A stretch of 64,000 nt of DNA from CBFFRJ01 sp963530515 (GTDB taxonomy: Bacteria; Pseudomonadota; Gammaproteobacteria; Enterobacterales; Enterobacteriaceae), in NCBI GenBank assembly GCA_963530515.1, contig CAUSEC010000017.1, positions 1-64,000 of the forward strand, written 5' to 3'. A program made the translations under genes and the position numbers. Under the pieces are notes generated by a model, which was not told the DNA's origin, did not search any database, and saw only the letters and a list, made by a program, of their open reading frames with translations. Below are positions 16,608 through 26,646 of the stretch, piece after piece; the first letter of the stretch is position 1, and every line of letters begins with the position of its first letter.

Positions 16608-17432
16608 ATGTGGAACTATTCCGAGAAAGTGAAAGACCATTTTTTTAATCCCCGTAACGCCCGGGTGGTGGAAGATGCCAACGCAGTGGGCGACGTGGGT
16701 TCCATCAGCTGTGGTGACGCGCTGCGCCTGATGCTGCGTGTCGATCCGCAAAACGACACCATTCTTGAAGCCGGATTTCAGACCTTCGGCTGTGGCAGCG
16801 CCATTGCGTCGTCATCGGCGCTGACCGAACTGATTATTGGCCGCACGCTGAAAGAGGCGGAGTTGGTGACCAATCAGCACATTGCCGACTACCTCGACGG
16901 CCTGCCGCCGCAAAAAATGCACTGCTCGGTGATGGGCCAGGAAGCCCTGCGCGCAGCCATTGCCCACTACCGTGGCGAGACGATTGAAGACGACCACGAA
17001 GAAGGCAAGCTCATCTGCAAATGCTTTGGCGTTGACGAAGGCCACATTCGTCGCGCCGTGCTGACCAACGGTCTGACCACGCTTGAAGAGGTGATCAACT
17101 ACACCAAAGCGGGCGGCGGCTGTACCTCATGCCATGAAAAAATCGAACTGGCCCTTGCCGATATCCTCGCCGAACAGCCATCGGTTCCCCTCAGCGTGAA
17201 TGCCGAAAAAGACGCGCACTGGCAGGAGGTGATGGAGGCCATCACCGAACTGCGCCCGCATATTCAGGCCGACGGGGGGGATATGTCGCTGGTCAACGTC
17301 GCCCGTCACAAAGTGACGGTCAGCCTGAGTGGTAGCTGCTCCGGGTGCATGATGACCGACATGACGCTGGCGTGGCTGCAACAGAAATTAATGGAGCGTA
17401 CCGGGTGTTTTATGGAAGTCGTGGCGGCCTGA
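16608..17432 (+). CDS. nifU: NifU, Fe-S cluster scaffold for nitrogenase
   Basis: 274 residues, full length. NifU receives sulfur from NifS and assembles [4Fe-4S] clusters for nitrogenase proteins and NifB. Three modules are visible: an IscU-like N-terminal domain (Cys in SCGDALRL, FGCGSAIASSS, HCSVMG), a central [2Fe-2S] domain (CKCFGVDEG ... CTSCHEKI), and a C-terminal Nfu domain with CSGCMM. All cluster-binding Cys are kept. ATG at 16608 (MWNYSEKVKDHFF) is preceded by GGGAGC; a TTG six bases earlier is less likely. It is first gene of the operon from the sigma-54 promoter at 16515. Confidence 0.95.
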   Translation: MWNYSEKVKDHFFNPRNARVVEDANAVGDVGSISCGDALRLMLRVDPQNDTILEAGFQTFGCGSAIASSSALTELIIGRTLKEAELVTNQHIADYLDGLPPQKMHCSVMGQEALRAAIAHYRGETIEDDHEEGKLICKCFGVDEGHIRRAVLTNGLTTLEEVINYTKAGGGCTSCHEKIELALADILAEQPSVPLSVNAEKDAHWQEVMEAITELRPHIQADGGDMSLVNVARHKVTVSLSGSCSGCMMTDMTLAWLQQKLMERTGCFMEVVAA

Positions 17433-17465
17433 GCCGCATTCCGTTAGCCGATTGGGGACTTGAAC

Positions 17466-18668
17466 ATGAAACAGGTTTATCTCGATAACAACGCCACCAC
17501 CCGGCTCGACCCGATGGTGCTGGAAACCATGATGCCCTTTTTAACTGAGCACTACGGCAATCCTTCGTCGATACACGATTTTGGCGCACCGTCGCGTAGT
17601 GCGCTCGAACGCGCCCATCAGCAAGTTGCCAGCCTGCTCGGGGCGGAACATGCCAGTGAAATCATTTTTACCTCCTGCGCCACCGAAGCCACCTCGACGG
17701 CTATTCACGCCAGCATCGCGTTGATGCCTGAGCGACGGGAAATTATCACCACCACGGTAGAGCACCCGGCGACGTTGGCCGTGTGCGAGCACCTTGAGCG
17801 TCAGGGATATCTTATTCATCGCATCAACGTAAACCGCCAGGGCGCGCTGGATATGGCCCACTACCAGCAGGCTCTGAGCAACCGCGTGGCGCTGGTGAGC
17901 ATGATGTGGGCCAACAACGAGACCGGGGTTATCTTCCCCGTCGAAACGATGGCGGAAATGGCGCATGAATATGGCGCATTGTTTCACTGCGACGCCGTCC
18001 AGGCCGTGGGCAAAGTGCCGATGGCGGTGGGCAAAACCCGCATCGATATGCTCTCCTGCTCGGCGCACAAACTGCACGGTCCGAAAGGCGTCGGTTGTCT
18101 TTACCTGCGCCGGGGAACCCGGTTTCGCCCGCTGCTGCGCGGGGGGCATCAGGAGCGAGGCCGCCGCGCGGGTACAGAAAACATCGCCGGGATTGTTGGT
18201 ATGGGTAGTGCCTGCGAGCTGGCGCACATCCATCTGCCGGGCATGTCGGAGATCGCACGTTTGCGTGACGTCCTCCAGGCCGGGCTCATCAATGTGATCC
18301 CCTCGGTGAGGGTGATGGGCGGCGAACAACCCAGAGTCCCCGGTACCGCCAACCTTGCCTTTGAGTACATTGAGGGGGAAGCCATTTTGCTGCTGCTCAA
18401 CCAGGCGGGTATTGCGGCCTCCAGCGGCAGCGCCTGCACCTCTGGCTCCCTGGAACCGTCGCATGTGATGCGGGCGATGGACATCCCCTACACCGCCGCC
18501 CACGGCAGCATCCGGTTTTCACTGTCACGCTACACACAGGAAAAAGAGATCGATTATGTGATTGCCAGCCTGCCGCCGATTATTGACCGGCTGCGGTTGC
18601 TCTCACCCTACTGGCAAAACGGCAAGCCCGCTGCGGCCGATGCTGCCTTTGCGCCGGTCTACGGTTAA
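17466..18668 (+). CDS. nifS: NifS, cysteine desulfurase
   Basis: 400 residues. A PLP enzyme that takes sulfur from cysteine for cluster assembly on NifU. Visible are YLDNNATTRLDP at the N-terminus, VEHPATL, the PLP lysine in SCSAHKLHGPKG, and the active-site Cys in SSGSACTSGSLEPSHV. No defect is seen. The start at 17466 is used because MKQVYLDNNATT is the family N-terminus; a TTG two codons earlier is in frame. It is 33 bases after nifU in the same operon. Confidence 0.95.
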   Translation: MKQVYLDNNATTRLDPMVLETMMPFLTEHYGNPSSIHDFGAPSRSALERAHQQVASLLGAEHASEIIFTSCATEATSTAIHASIALMPERREIITTTVEHPATLAVCEHLERQGYLIHRINVNRQGALDMAHYQQALSNRVALVSMMWANNETGVIFPVETMAEMAHEYGALFHCDAVQAVGKVPMAVGKTRIDMLSCSAHKLHGPKGVGCLYLRRGTRFRPLLRGGHQERGRRAGTENIAGIVGMGSACELAHIHLPGMSEIARLRDVLQAGLINVIPSVRVMGGEQPRVPGTANLAFEYIEGEAILLLLNQAGIAASSGSACTSGSLEPSHVMRAMDIPYTAAHGSIRFSLSRYTQEKEIDYVIASLPPIIDRLRLLSPYWQNGKPAAADAAFAPVYG

Positions 18669-18679
18669 TCGGGGGGCTT

Positions 18680-19837
18680 ATGCGGTCAATCATCATTAAT
18701 GACACCACCCTGCGCGACGGTGAGCAAAGCCCAGGCGTGGCGTTTCGCGCCAGTGAAAAAATCGCCATCGCGGAGGCGTTGTGCGCCGCCGGCGTGGCGG
18801 AACTGGAGGTCGGCACACCCGCAATGGGGAGTGAAGAACGGCGTCGGATCCAGCGGGTGCGCCGTCATCTGCCCGCCGCCACCCTGATGACCTGGTGTCG
18901 CATGAGCCAGGACGACATCCAGCAGAGTGCCGACCTGGGCATGGACTGGGTGGATATTTCCCTCCCGGCGTCTGCCATCCTGCAAAAATACAAACTGCGC
19001 GAGCCACTGCCGGTTCTGCTGGCACGGCTTGGCACCCTGACGCAACAGGCCCGCTCGCAGGGACTGCGCGTGTGCATCGGTTGCGAGGATGCCTCCCGCG
19101 CCACCGATGACGATTTGTGCGCTATCGCGGGTGTAGCCGCGTCCGCAGGCGCACAGCGACTGCGTTTTGCCGACACCCTTGGCGTGCTCGATCCCTTTAC
19201 CACCGAGGCGCGCATCCATGCCCTTTGCAGCTTCTGGCACGGCGAAATTGAGATGCATGCCCATAACGACCTGGGGCTGGCAACCGCCAATACGCTGGCG
19301 GCCGTGCGTGCCGGGGCCACCAGTGTCAACACCACTGTATTGGGGCTTGGCGAGCGGGCGGGCAACGCCGCGCTGGAAACGGTCGCACTCGGCCTGAACC
19401 GCTGCTTTGATATCGATTGTGGCGTTGATTTCAGCCAGCTTCCGGCGCTCTGCAATCAGGTGGCGAATGCCGCACAGCGCCCCATCGACGCCCAACAGCC
19501 GCTGGTTGGCGAGCAGGTCTTTACCCATGAATCCGGTGTGCATGTCGCCGCCCTGCTGCAGGCCAGAGAGAGCTACCAGGCGATCGACCCGGCGCTGATG
19601 GGCCGTGAATACCACCTGGTGCTGGGTAAACACTCCGGCCGCCAGGCGGTGGACGGGGTCTTTGCCCGGATGGGTTATCACCTGAACAGTCTGCAGATTG
19701 ACGCCCTGCTCCCGGCCATTCGCCGTTTTGCTGAGCGCGGAAAGCGCACGCCGAAGGACGTTGAGCTGATCGCGATGTATGAAGCATTGTTTAACGAGAC
19801 ATTGCGCGGCGACACCGTTCAGTGTCTGAGGGGCTAA
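18680..19837 (+). CDS. nifV: NifV, homocitrate synthase
   Basis: 385 residues. It condenses acetyl-CoA with 2-oxoglutarate to R-homocitrate, the organic ligand of the FeMo cofactor. The N-terminal DTTLRDGEQSPGVAF motif and the metal-binding HAHNDLGLATAN motif (HxH type) mark the DRE-TIM metallolyase fold, and FTHESGVHVAAL and LGKHSGRQAV follow as in the family. It is 11 bases after nifS. The frame is intact, so homocitrate could still be made if expressed. Confidence 0.95.
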   Translation: MRSIIINDTTLRDGEQSPGVAFRASEKIAIAEALCAAGVAELEVGTPAMGSEERRRIQRVRRHLPAATLMTWCRMSQDDIQQSADLGMDWVDISLPASAILQKYKLREPLPVLLARLGTLTQQARSQGLRVCIGCEDASRATDDDLCAIAGVAASAGAQRLRFADTLGVLDPFTTEARIHALCSFWHGEIEMHAHNDLGLATANTLAAVRAGATSVNTTVLGLGERAGNAALETVALGLNRCFDIDCGVDFSQLPALCNQVANAAQRPIDAQQPLVGEQVFTHESGVHVAALLQARESYQAIDPALMGREYHLVLGKHSGRQAVDGVFARMGYHLNSLQIDALLPAIRRFAERGKRTPKDVELIAMYEALFNETLRGDTVQCLRG

Positions 19838-19839
19838 CT

Positions 19840-20097
19840 ATGCAGTGGTTTTATCAGATTCCGGGTGTGGATGAACTCGACAGCGCCGAATCCTTTTTTG
19901 ATTTTTTTGCCGTCCCGTATGACATCACCGCTCTGCGCAACCGCTGCCTGCCAGTCCTCACCACCTTTCACCGCAAACTACACGACAACGTACCGCTGCG
20001 TAATTTGCTGGAAGAGCAGCCGCGCGCGCCCTGGCTGCTTGCCCGACGCCTGCTGGCGGAAAGCTATCAGCAACAGATAACAGGGGGTGGCGCATGA
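19840..20097 (+). CDS. nifW: NifW, nitrogenase-protective protein
   Basis: 85 residues, as in Klebsiella (86). NifW helps maturation or protection of the MoFe protein. Residues FYQIPGVDEL.SAESFF.FFAVPY near the start and APWLLARRLLAESYQQQ near the end match the family. ATG at 19840 is 2 bases after the nifV stop. The stop overlaps the nifM start as ATGA. In Klebsiella the gene coupled to nifW is nifZ, which is absent here. Confidence 0.9.
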   Translation: MQWFYQIPGVDELDSAESFFDFFAVPYDITALRNRCLPVLTTFHRKLHDNVPLRNLLEEQPRAPWLLARRLLAESYQQQITGGGA

Positions 20098-20882
20098 CGA
20101 GCGCATGGGAACAATTTGGTCAGCGCAGACTGGCGCTCGCCCGCTGGCAGTGCGAGCCTCAGGCTATCCCGCCGGACATGCACGACGCCTTTGAGCAGGC
20201 CTGGGCGCGCCAGCGGTTTATGGAGCAGGCCATTGTCAACGCCGCGCAAGGACTGACCGTTTCTCCTGCGCTGCACGACACCATTGGGGCGTCACTCTCC
20301 GGGCAACTGGATGCCCATCCTTTCAGTGCGCAGGAACGCCAGCACGTTATTCATCACCATGCGCTGATGGAGTTGCAGTTTGCCCGCGTGACGGAGCAAG
20401 TGCCCGCGCCAGATGACCTCACGGTGCAGGCCTGGTATCAGCAGCATCAGGATAAATTTATGCGCCCGGAGCAGCGTCTTGCCCACCATCTGCTGCTCAC
20501 CGTGGACGATGACCGGGATGCCATGCGCCGCCAGGCCCTGCAGTTTTACCGCGACATCCAGGTCACCCGGGACGCCTTTGCCCGACTGGCAAAACGCTAC
20601 TCCCACTGCCCAAGTGCGCTGGAGGGAGGACGATTAGGCTGGATAAGCCGCGGTCTGCTCTATCCCGAGCTGGAGTCGGCCCTTTTTTCTCTGCCGGAAA
20701 ATGGCCTCTGCGCACCGGTGGAAACAGAACTGGGCTGGCATCTTATCTGGTGCGAAGGTATTCGCCCGTCCCACCCCATGGCGCAGGAAGAGGCACTGGA
20801 AAAAGCACGGGAGTTTATCTGGCGACAGAGTCAACAGCAGTGGCAGCAACAGTGGCTGGCGCGCCTGCTGGCCTCAATGTAA
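20094..20882 (+). CDS. nifM: NifM, parvulin-type peptidyl-prolyl isomerase for NifH maturation
   Basis: 262 residues (Klebsiella 266). NifM is needed for active NifH in enterobacteria. The C-terminal half is a parvulin domain: RPEQRLAHHLLLTVDDD, then FARLAKRYSHCPSALEGGRLGWISRGLL, then a hydrophobic strand around ELGWHLIWCEGIRP. The N-terminal half is the helical substrate-binding part. The ATG overlaps the nifW stop by 4 bases. The gene is open although no NifH client is coded in the window. Confidence 0.92.
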   Translation: MTSAWEQFGQRRLALARWQCEPQAIPPDMHDAFEQAWARQRFMEQAIVNAAQGLTVSPALHDTIGASLSGQLDAHPFSAQERQHVIHHHALMELQFARVTEQVPAPDDLTVQAWYQQHQDKFMRPEQRLAHHLLLTVDDDRDAMRRQALQFYRDIQVTRDAFARLAKRYSHCPSALEGGRLGWISRGLLYPELESALFSLPENGLCAPVETELGWHLIWCEGIRPSHPMAQEEALEKAREFIWRQSQQQWQQQWLARLLASM

Positions 20883-20890
20883 TTCGTGTG

Positions 20891-20920
20891 CTGCCCGGTG
20901 AGCACCTTGTCACCGGGCAG
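20891..20920. terminator. Hairpin between nifM and the nifF remnant
   Basis: CTGCCCGGTGA and TCACCGGGCAG form an 11-bp perfect stem with an 8-base loop in the gap between two convergent genes. There is no long T-run, so action may depend on the stem alone. Confidence 0.6.
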
Positions 20921-20925
20921 GCCGC

Positions 20926-21144
20926 TTAGAGGATTTGCGGTTTAATCTGTTCCAGCCATGTCTCCACGCGCTCGTCGGTCAGGTCGTATTGATTGTCCTG
21001 GTCGAGCACCAGCCCCACAAACTCACCCGCTTCCAGCGCCGATGACGACGTAAAGTCATAACCCTCATTTGGCCATGTGCCGACCACTTTCGCGCCGCTG
21101 CCGACAACCGCATCATACAAAGGGCGTAAAGCGCTGACGAAGTT
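20926..21144 (-). pseudogene. nifF: nifF remnant: C-terminal 72 codons of the nitrogenase flavodoxin
   Basis: On the minus strand the frame reads NFVSALRPLYDAVV...GTWPNEGYDF.SSSALE...FVGLVLDQDNQYD.T...WLE.IKP..L, which aligns without gaps with about residues 105-176 of Klebsiella NifF. The N-terminal 104 or so residues, including the FMN phosphate loop (T.TGKT) and the first flavin-binding loop, are missing, so no flavodoxin can form. Similarity stops at 21144, where nifL-derived sequence of the other strand begins. The frame runs on as an antisense reading of nifL and has no native start. nifF and nifL face away from each other in Klebsiella, so one deletion took both 5' ends and the promoters between. 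Confidence 0.9.
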
Positions 21145-21145
21145 A

Positions 21146-21708
21146 AACGGAGACGGCGGCAACAACGTGGCGCTGGACGCTGCCTGGCGAGAAGGCGAGG
21201 AAGCCATGGCCCGGCTGCAGCGCTGTCGCCCGTCGCTGGCGCTGGAAGCCAACGACATCTGGCCGTTGCAGACGTTATTTGATGATTTACGCGCCCTCTA
21301 TCACACCCGTTATAACGACGGTCAAAACCTGAGCGTTGAGATGGCGTCCCCCCACCTGGTGGGCTTTGGTCAGCGTACGCAAATCCTGGCCTGCCTGAGT
21401 CTGTGGCTGGACAGAACCGTGGCGCTGGTGGATGAGCTGCCTGATTTCACCCTCTACACCCAAATCTATGCCAGGGAAGAAGACGGGTGGTTTGCCCTGT
21501 GGATTAACGACAACGTGCCGCTGAAGCAGGTGCGCTATACCCACTCCCCCGATGCGCTCAACGCGCCGGGAAAAGGCATGGAGCTACGACTGATTCAGAC
21601 GCTGGTGGCCCACCATCACGGCGCGATTGAACTCCACTCCCGCCCGGAAGGCGGAACCTGCCTGACCCTGCGATTCCCGTTATTTCATTCACTGACCGGA
21701 GGCCCACG

Positions 21709-21712
<4 letters not shown>
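21146..21712 (+). pseudogene. nifL: nifL remnant: C-terminal 188 codons of the anti-activator
   Basis: From about 21146 the plus strand codes for the end of NifL: NNVALDAAWREGEEAMARLQ, SPHLVGFGQRTQ.LACLSLWLDRT, ARNDNVPL-like and GKGMELRLIQTLVAHHHGAIEL. This is the GHKL (histidine-kinase-like) nucleotide-binding region. The FAD-binding PAS domains and the central part (about 300 residues) are gone, so redox sensing and NifA inhibition are lost. An ATG at 21077, inside antisense nifF sequence, is in frame and could give a chimeric 211-residue product. The stop overlaps the nifA start (ATGA), so translational coupling to nifA is kept, but the nifLA promoter is deleted. Confidence 0.9.
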
Positions 21713-23283
<1,571 letters not shown>

Positions 23284-23293
23284 CGGAACAAAT

Positions 23294-23309
23294 TGTGATG
23301 TTCAGCACA
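23294..23309. promoter_or_regulatory. NifA upstream activator site for nifB
   Basis: TGT-N10-ACA, 114 bases before the -12 GC of the nifB promoter. It is followed directly by a 12-bp tandem duplication (TGTCAGCCAAAC at 23311-23322 and 23323-23334). Confidence 0.75.
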
Positions 23310-23410
23310 TTGTCAGCCAAACTGTCAGCCAAACGCCACAATCACGACAAACAATGGCGGAAAAGAGAGATTTAAAACATTATTTTTCAGTTGGTTAGAA
23401 AAAGAGTGAG

Positions 23411-23426
23411 CGGTACAGCTTTTGCA
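23411..23426 (+). promoter_or_regulatory. Sigma-54 promoter of nifB
   Basis: CGGTACAGCTTTTGCA has GG-N10-GC spacing and lies 37 bases before the nifB ATG. The AT-rich stretch between it and the activator site is suitable for IHF. Confidence 0.82.
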
Positions 23427-23462
23427 GCAGGAGGTGATGATTACGCAACTCAAGGAACTTCC

Positions 23463-24866
23463 ATGACTTCCTGCTCTTCGCTCGCTGGCAGCACCGGTTG
23501 CCAGGCCCCTGAAGCGCCCTTGTCCGATGTCATCGCCGGTAAAGTGGCGTCACACCCCTGCTATTCCCGCAGCGGTCACCACCGCTTTGCCCGCATGCAT
23601 CTGCCGGTCGCACCGGCCTGCAACCTGCAATGCAACTACTGTAATCGCAAATTTGATTGCAGTAATGAGTCCCGCCCCGGAGTCACCTCTTCGCTGTTGA
23701 CGCCGGAACAGGCGGTGGCAAAAGTGCGCCAGGTGGCGACCGCCATTCCGCAGCTTTCAGTGGTGGGGATTGCCGGGCCTGGCGATCCTCTGGCGAATTT
23801 TGCCCGGACGTTTAAAACGCTGGAACGGGTGCGCGAGCAATTGCCAGACCTGAAACTGTGCCTGTCAACTAACGGCCTGATGCTGCCGGACGCGGTGGAT
23901 CGCCTGGTGGAGGTCGGCGTTGATCATGTCACCGTCACCATCAATACCCTCGACCCGGACATTGCCGCACAGATCTATGCCTGGCTGTGGCTCGATGGCG
24001 AGCGCTACAGCGGGCGTGAAGCCGGGAAAATCCTGGTGGAACGCCAGCTGGAAGGTGTGCGCAGGCTGACCGAAAAAGGCGTGCTGGTGAAAATCAACTC
24101 CGTGTTGATCACCGGCATCAATGAGCGGGCGATTGAAGAGGTGAGCCGCACGTTGCGCCAGCACGGCGCCTTCATCCATAACATCATGCCGCTGATTTCC
24201 CGCCCGGAACACGGCACGGTGTTTGGGCTTAACGGCCAGCCGGAGCCGGACGCCGCGATGCTGGCCGCCATCCGGGCTCGCTGCGGCGAAGTGATACCAC
24301 AGATGACCCATTGCCAGCAGTGTCGGGCCGATGCCATTGGCATGCTCGGCGAAGACAGAAGCCAGCAGTTTTCACTGACGCCGCTGCCCGTTGAATCTCA
24401 GCCCTGGTTACCCACCCTGCAAAAACGCGCGAGATTGCATGCCAGCCTTGCCACCCAGGGCGAGTCAGACGAACCGGAAGCCTGTCTGGTGGCGGTCGCC
24501 ACCTCGCGTGGCGAGGTGATTGACTGCCATTTTGGTCACACCGAGCGGTTTCAGATTTACAGCCTGTCGTCCGCAGGCGTGGTGCTGGTGAACGCACGTT
24601 TCACCCCTAAATTTTGCCAGGGCAGTGACGACTGCGCCCCTCTGGATAGCGACGCCCGCATGGCGGCTATGTTAGACCTGCTGGCGGATGTCAAAGCGGT
24701 GTTCTGCTCGCGCATAGGCTATGGGCCCTGGCAACAGCTGGAAGCACAAGGCATTCAACCCTGCGTGGACAATGCCTGGCAACCGATCGCGCCCGCGCTG
24801 ACGCGCTGGTGGGAAAACTGGCGCCTGAAATGGCAGGAGACAAACAGTCAGAAAGGCGTCGCCTGA
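23463..24866 (+). CDS. nifB: NifB, radical SAM NifB-co synthase
   Basis: 467 residues (Klebsiella 468). NifB joins two [4Fe-4S] clusters and inserts a carbide to make NifB-co, the core of all nitrogenase cofactors. The radical-SAM motif CNLQCNYC is followed by NRKFDCSNESRPG, and GIAGPGDPLAN and STNGLMLPD follow as in the family. The C-terminal part (VIDCHFGHTERFQIY onward) is the NifX/NafY-like carrier domain. ATG at 23463 follows AAGGAACTTCC; an earlier in-frame start at 23391 would lie upstream of the sigma-54 promoter and is rejected. The frame is intact. NifB serves Mo-, V- and Fe-only nitrogenases alike. Confidence 0.95.
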   Translation: MTSCSSLAGSTGCQAPEAPLSDVIAGKVASHPCYSRSGHHRFARMHLPVAPACNLQCNYCNRKFDCSNESRPGVTSSLLTPEQAVAKVRQVATAIPQLSVVGIAGPGDPLANFARTFKTLERVREQLPDLKLCLSTNGLMLPDAVDRLVEVGVDHVTVTINTLDPDIAAQIYAWLWLDGERYSGREAGKILVERQLEGVRRLTEKGVLVKINSVLITGINERAIEEVSRTLRQHGAFIHNIMPLISRPEHGTVFGLNGQPEPDAAMLAAIRARCGEVIPQMTHCQQCRADAIGMLGEDRSQQFSLTPLPVESQPWLPTLQKRARLHASLATQGESDEPEACLVAVATSRGEVIDCHFGHTERFQIYSLSSAGVVLVNARFTPKFCQGSDDCAPLDSDARMAAMLDLLADVKAVFCSRIGYGPWQQLEAQGIQPCVDNAWQPIAPALTRWWENWRLKWQETNSQKGVA

Positions 24867-24873
24867 AAGATGA

Positions 24874-24987
24874 ACGTACAGATGGCGGCTTTTGCACCAA
24901 ATACATTCAGTGTATGAATTAGTTTGCCACACCTTAAACGGCGATGACGGCACTGGACGACAGGTCTGCTTTGAGGTGCATAAATAG
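24874..24987 (+). pseudogene. Possible nifQ tail remnant
   Basis: Eight bases after nifB a short stop-free frame of 37 codons ends in ELVCHTLNGDDGTGRQVCFE plus VHK. Its last 20 residues before VHK line up without gaps with the Cys-rich end of Klebsiella NifQ (E.VC....CDEC..R.. CFE), but two of the cluster Cys have become Gly. An RW pair further up also fits. nifQ follows nifB directly in Klebsiella. This looks like the last part of nifQ after deletion of about 130 codons. The match is short and made from memory. Confidence 0.4.
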
Positions 24988-25012
24988 CCAAAATACGCAC
25001 TTTAACTGAAAT

Positions 25013-25044
25013 GGCCGACATTTCCCGGCCTTTCGCCCTTTTTT
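25013..25044 (+). terminator. Possible terminator after the nifB operon
   Basis: GGCCG, a short loop, CGGCC, then a T-rich stretch ending TTTTTT on the plus strand. The stem is only 5 bp and is separated from the T-run. Confidence 0.35.
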
Positions 25045-25155
25045 AACATTTATTTCGCAAATATTTTGCAGCATTAACAGTTTCATTTCTTCAGCCTGTT
25101 AAGGTACCTTGTATCACGTAGAGTTATGAGTGTGAGTGGAATGACGAGGTAGCTA

Positions 25156-26394
25156 ATGTATGCTTTTGTAGCCAGACAGGCGATATTCGATAGTCAAATG
25201 AACACCGTCGGCTATGAGCTGCTTTTCAGGGACAGCATGACCAACCGCTTCCCTGATGTCTCATCAGAACAGGCGACAACACAACTGATCGAAGAGCAGT
25301 TTTTTGGCGCGCCTGTCGGGCGAAAAAACGAGACAAATTCTGTTTACGTCAACTTTCCGCATCAGTTATTAGTTGACGGCATGGCAGAAACCTTGCCAAA
25401 AAATCGCGTAGTGATCGAAATTCTGGAAACCTCCTCGCCTGACCATCACCTTTTGTCTGCCGTGAAGCGACTGCAAACCTTAGGCTTCCGCCTTGCGCTT
25501 GATGATTTCACCATGAGCCCGGAATGGAATGTCTTTATTCCGTACATCAACGTGATTAAATTCGATGTGCAAAAAAATACCCCAGAAGAAATTGATCATT
25601 ATATTGACAGGAACCGCGAACTTTTACGCCATACCGTATTGTTAGCGGAGAAAGTCGAAAGTAATGATGAATATGAAATCTTCAAAAAAATGGGGTTTAA
25701 GCTCTTTCAGGGCTATTTTTTCAGCAAACCCGTTGTCTATAAAAGAAACAAACTGATGCATAATCGCGCATTCGCGCTGAAATTGATGCAAGAAGTCAAC
25801 GTCGAGTTTCCGAATTTGAACCGCATCGAGGATCTGCTTAAACGCGATGTTTCGCTGTCGTTCAAGATTATGCGCTATGCACAAAATATCCTTTACAACA
25901 CGAGGGGGATTACCGGTTTTCGTAATCAATCGTTGAAAGATATTGTGCTGTATTTAGGTATCAATGAACTGCGCCGCTTTGTGCTGGTGGCCTGTCTGAC
26001 CTCTTTTGAGACGGTCAGAACGGCGGAAATTTATTATCTCAGTCTTATCCGCGCTAAATTCTGCGAGCTGCTGGCCGGGCGCCGCGCCTCTTACGAGGTG
26101 TCGAGTGAAGCCTTTATGGTCGGGCTGTTCTCTCTGCTGGACGTGATTCTGGAAACCCCGCTGGATGAACTGATGGGGCAGATTGCCGTCTCCCCCGATG
26201 TGGTGAAAGCGCTGAAACATCAGAGCGGCGAGCTCTACCGCTACGTGACGCTCGCACAACTCTACGAACAACGGCTCTGGACTGAGGCCAGCGACCTGGC
26301 GGGTGAGCTGGGTCTGTCTGAAAATACGGTGATGGAAATGATGAACCGCGCCACCCGCTGGGCGGATGAGATCCCGGTCGGGTTCGGAAAGTAA
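25156..26394 (+). CDS. EAL-HDOD signalling protein, YuxH/CdgJ type
   Basis: 412 residues. An EAL-like domain (about 1-200) is followed by an HDOD domain (about 205-400; ILYNTRG, LYLGINELRRFVLVACL). The EAL domain keeps some motif outlines (YELLFRDS, EILETS, LALDDFTMSPEW, GYFFSKPV), but the DDFGTG loop and the metal-binding E(A)GVE site (here EKVESN) are changed, so it probably does not hydrolyse c-di-GMP. Related proteins such as Vibrio CdgJ affect motility by protein contacts. The chemoreceptor gene downstream fits a motility role. It lies next to the end of the nif cluster and reads in the same direction. Confidence 0.82.
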   Translation: MYAFVARQAIFDSQMNTVGYELLFRDSMTNRFPDVSSEQATTQLIEEQFFGAPVGRKNETNSVYVNFPHQLLVDGMAETLPKNRVVIEILETSSPDHHLLSAVKRLQTLGFRLALDDFTMSPEWNVFIPYINVIKFDVQKNTPEEIDHYIDRNRELLRHTVLLAEKVESNDEYEIFKKMGFKLFQGYFFSKPVVYKRNKLMHNRAFALKLMQEVNVEFPNLNRIEDLLKRDVSLSFKIMRYAQNILYNTRGITGFRNQSLKDIVLYLGINELRRFVLVACLTSFETVRTAEIYYLSLIRAKFCELLAGRRASYEVSSEAFMVGLFSLLDVILETPLDELMGQIAVSPDVVKALKHQSGELYRYVTLAQLYEQRLWTEASDLAGELGLSENTVMEMMNRATRWADEIPVGFGK

Positions 26395-26646
26395 TCCGAG
26401 CCCTTTGCCACTTGTATTATATCCTTCCGCGACTGTTTCTTTTGAAATATTATTTCAATTGTCTTTTATACATTTCATTTTCAAACCCACAACATTATTA
26501 ACATGCATATTTACCGCTTAAGCTAAATTCTGGCATTGTGCATTATCACAACTTTATGACAATAAAATTGTGTGACTCAGATCAATTAAATAAAATCAAC
26601 CTTCCCGCCCGCGTGCCGTTATTACTATTACCATTCATTAAAAAAA

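Noticed and set aside
26500..26640. Sigma-28 promoter before the chemoreceptor
   Set aside because: A TAAA box is present but no GCCGATAA-type -10 element stands at the right distance.
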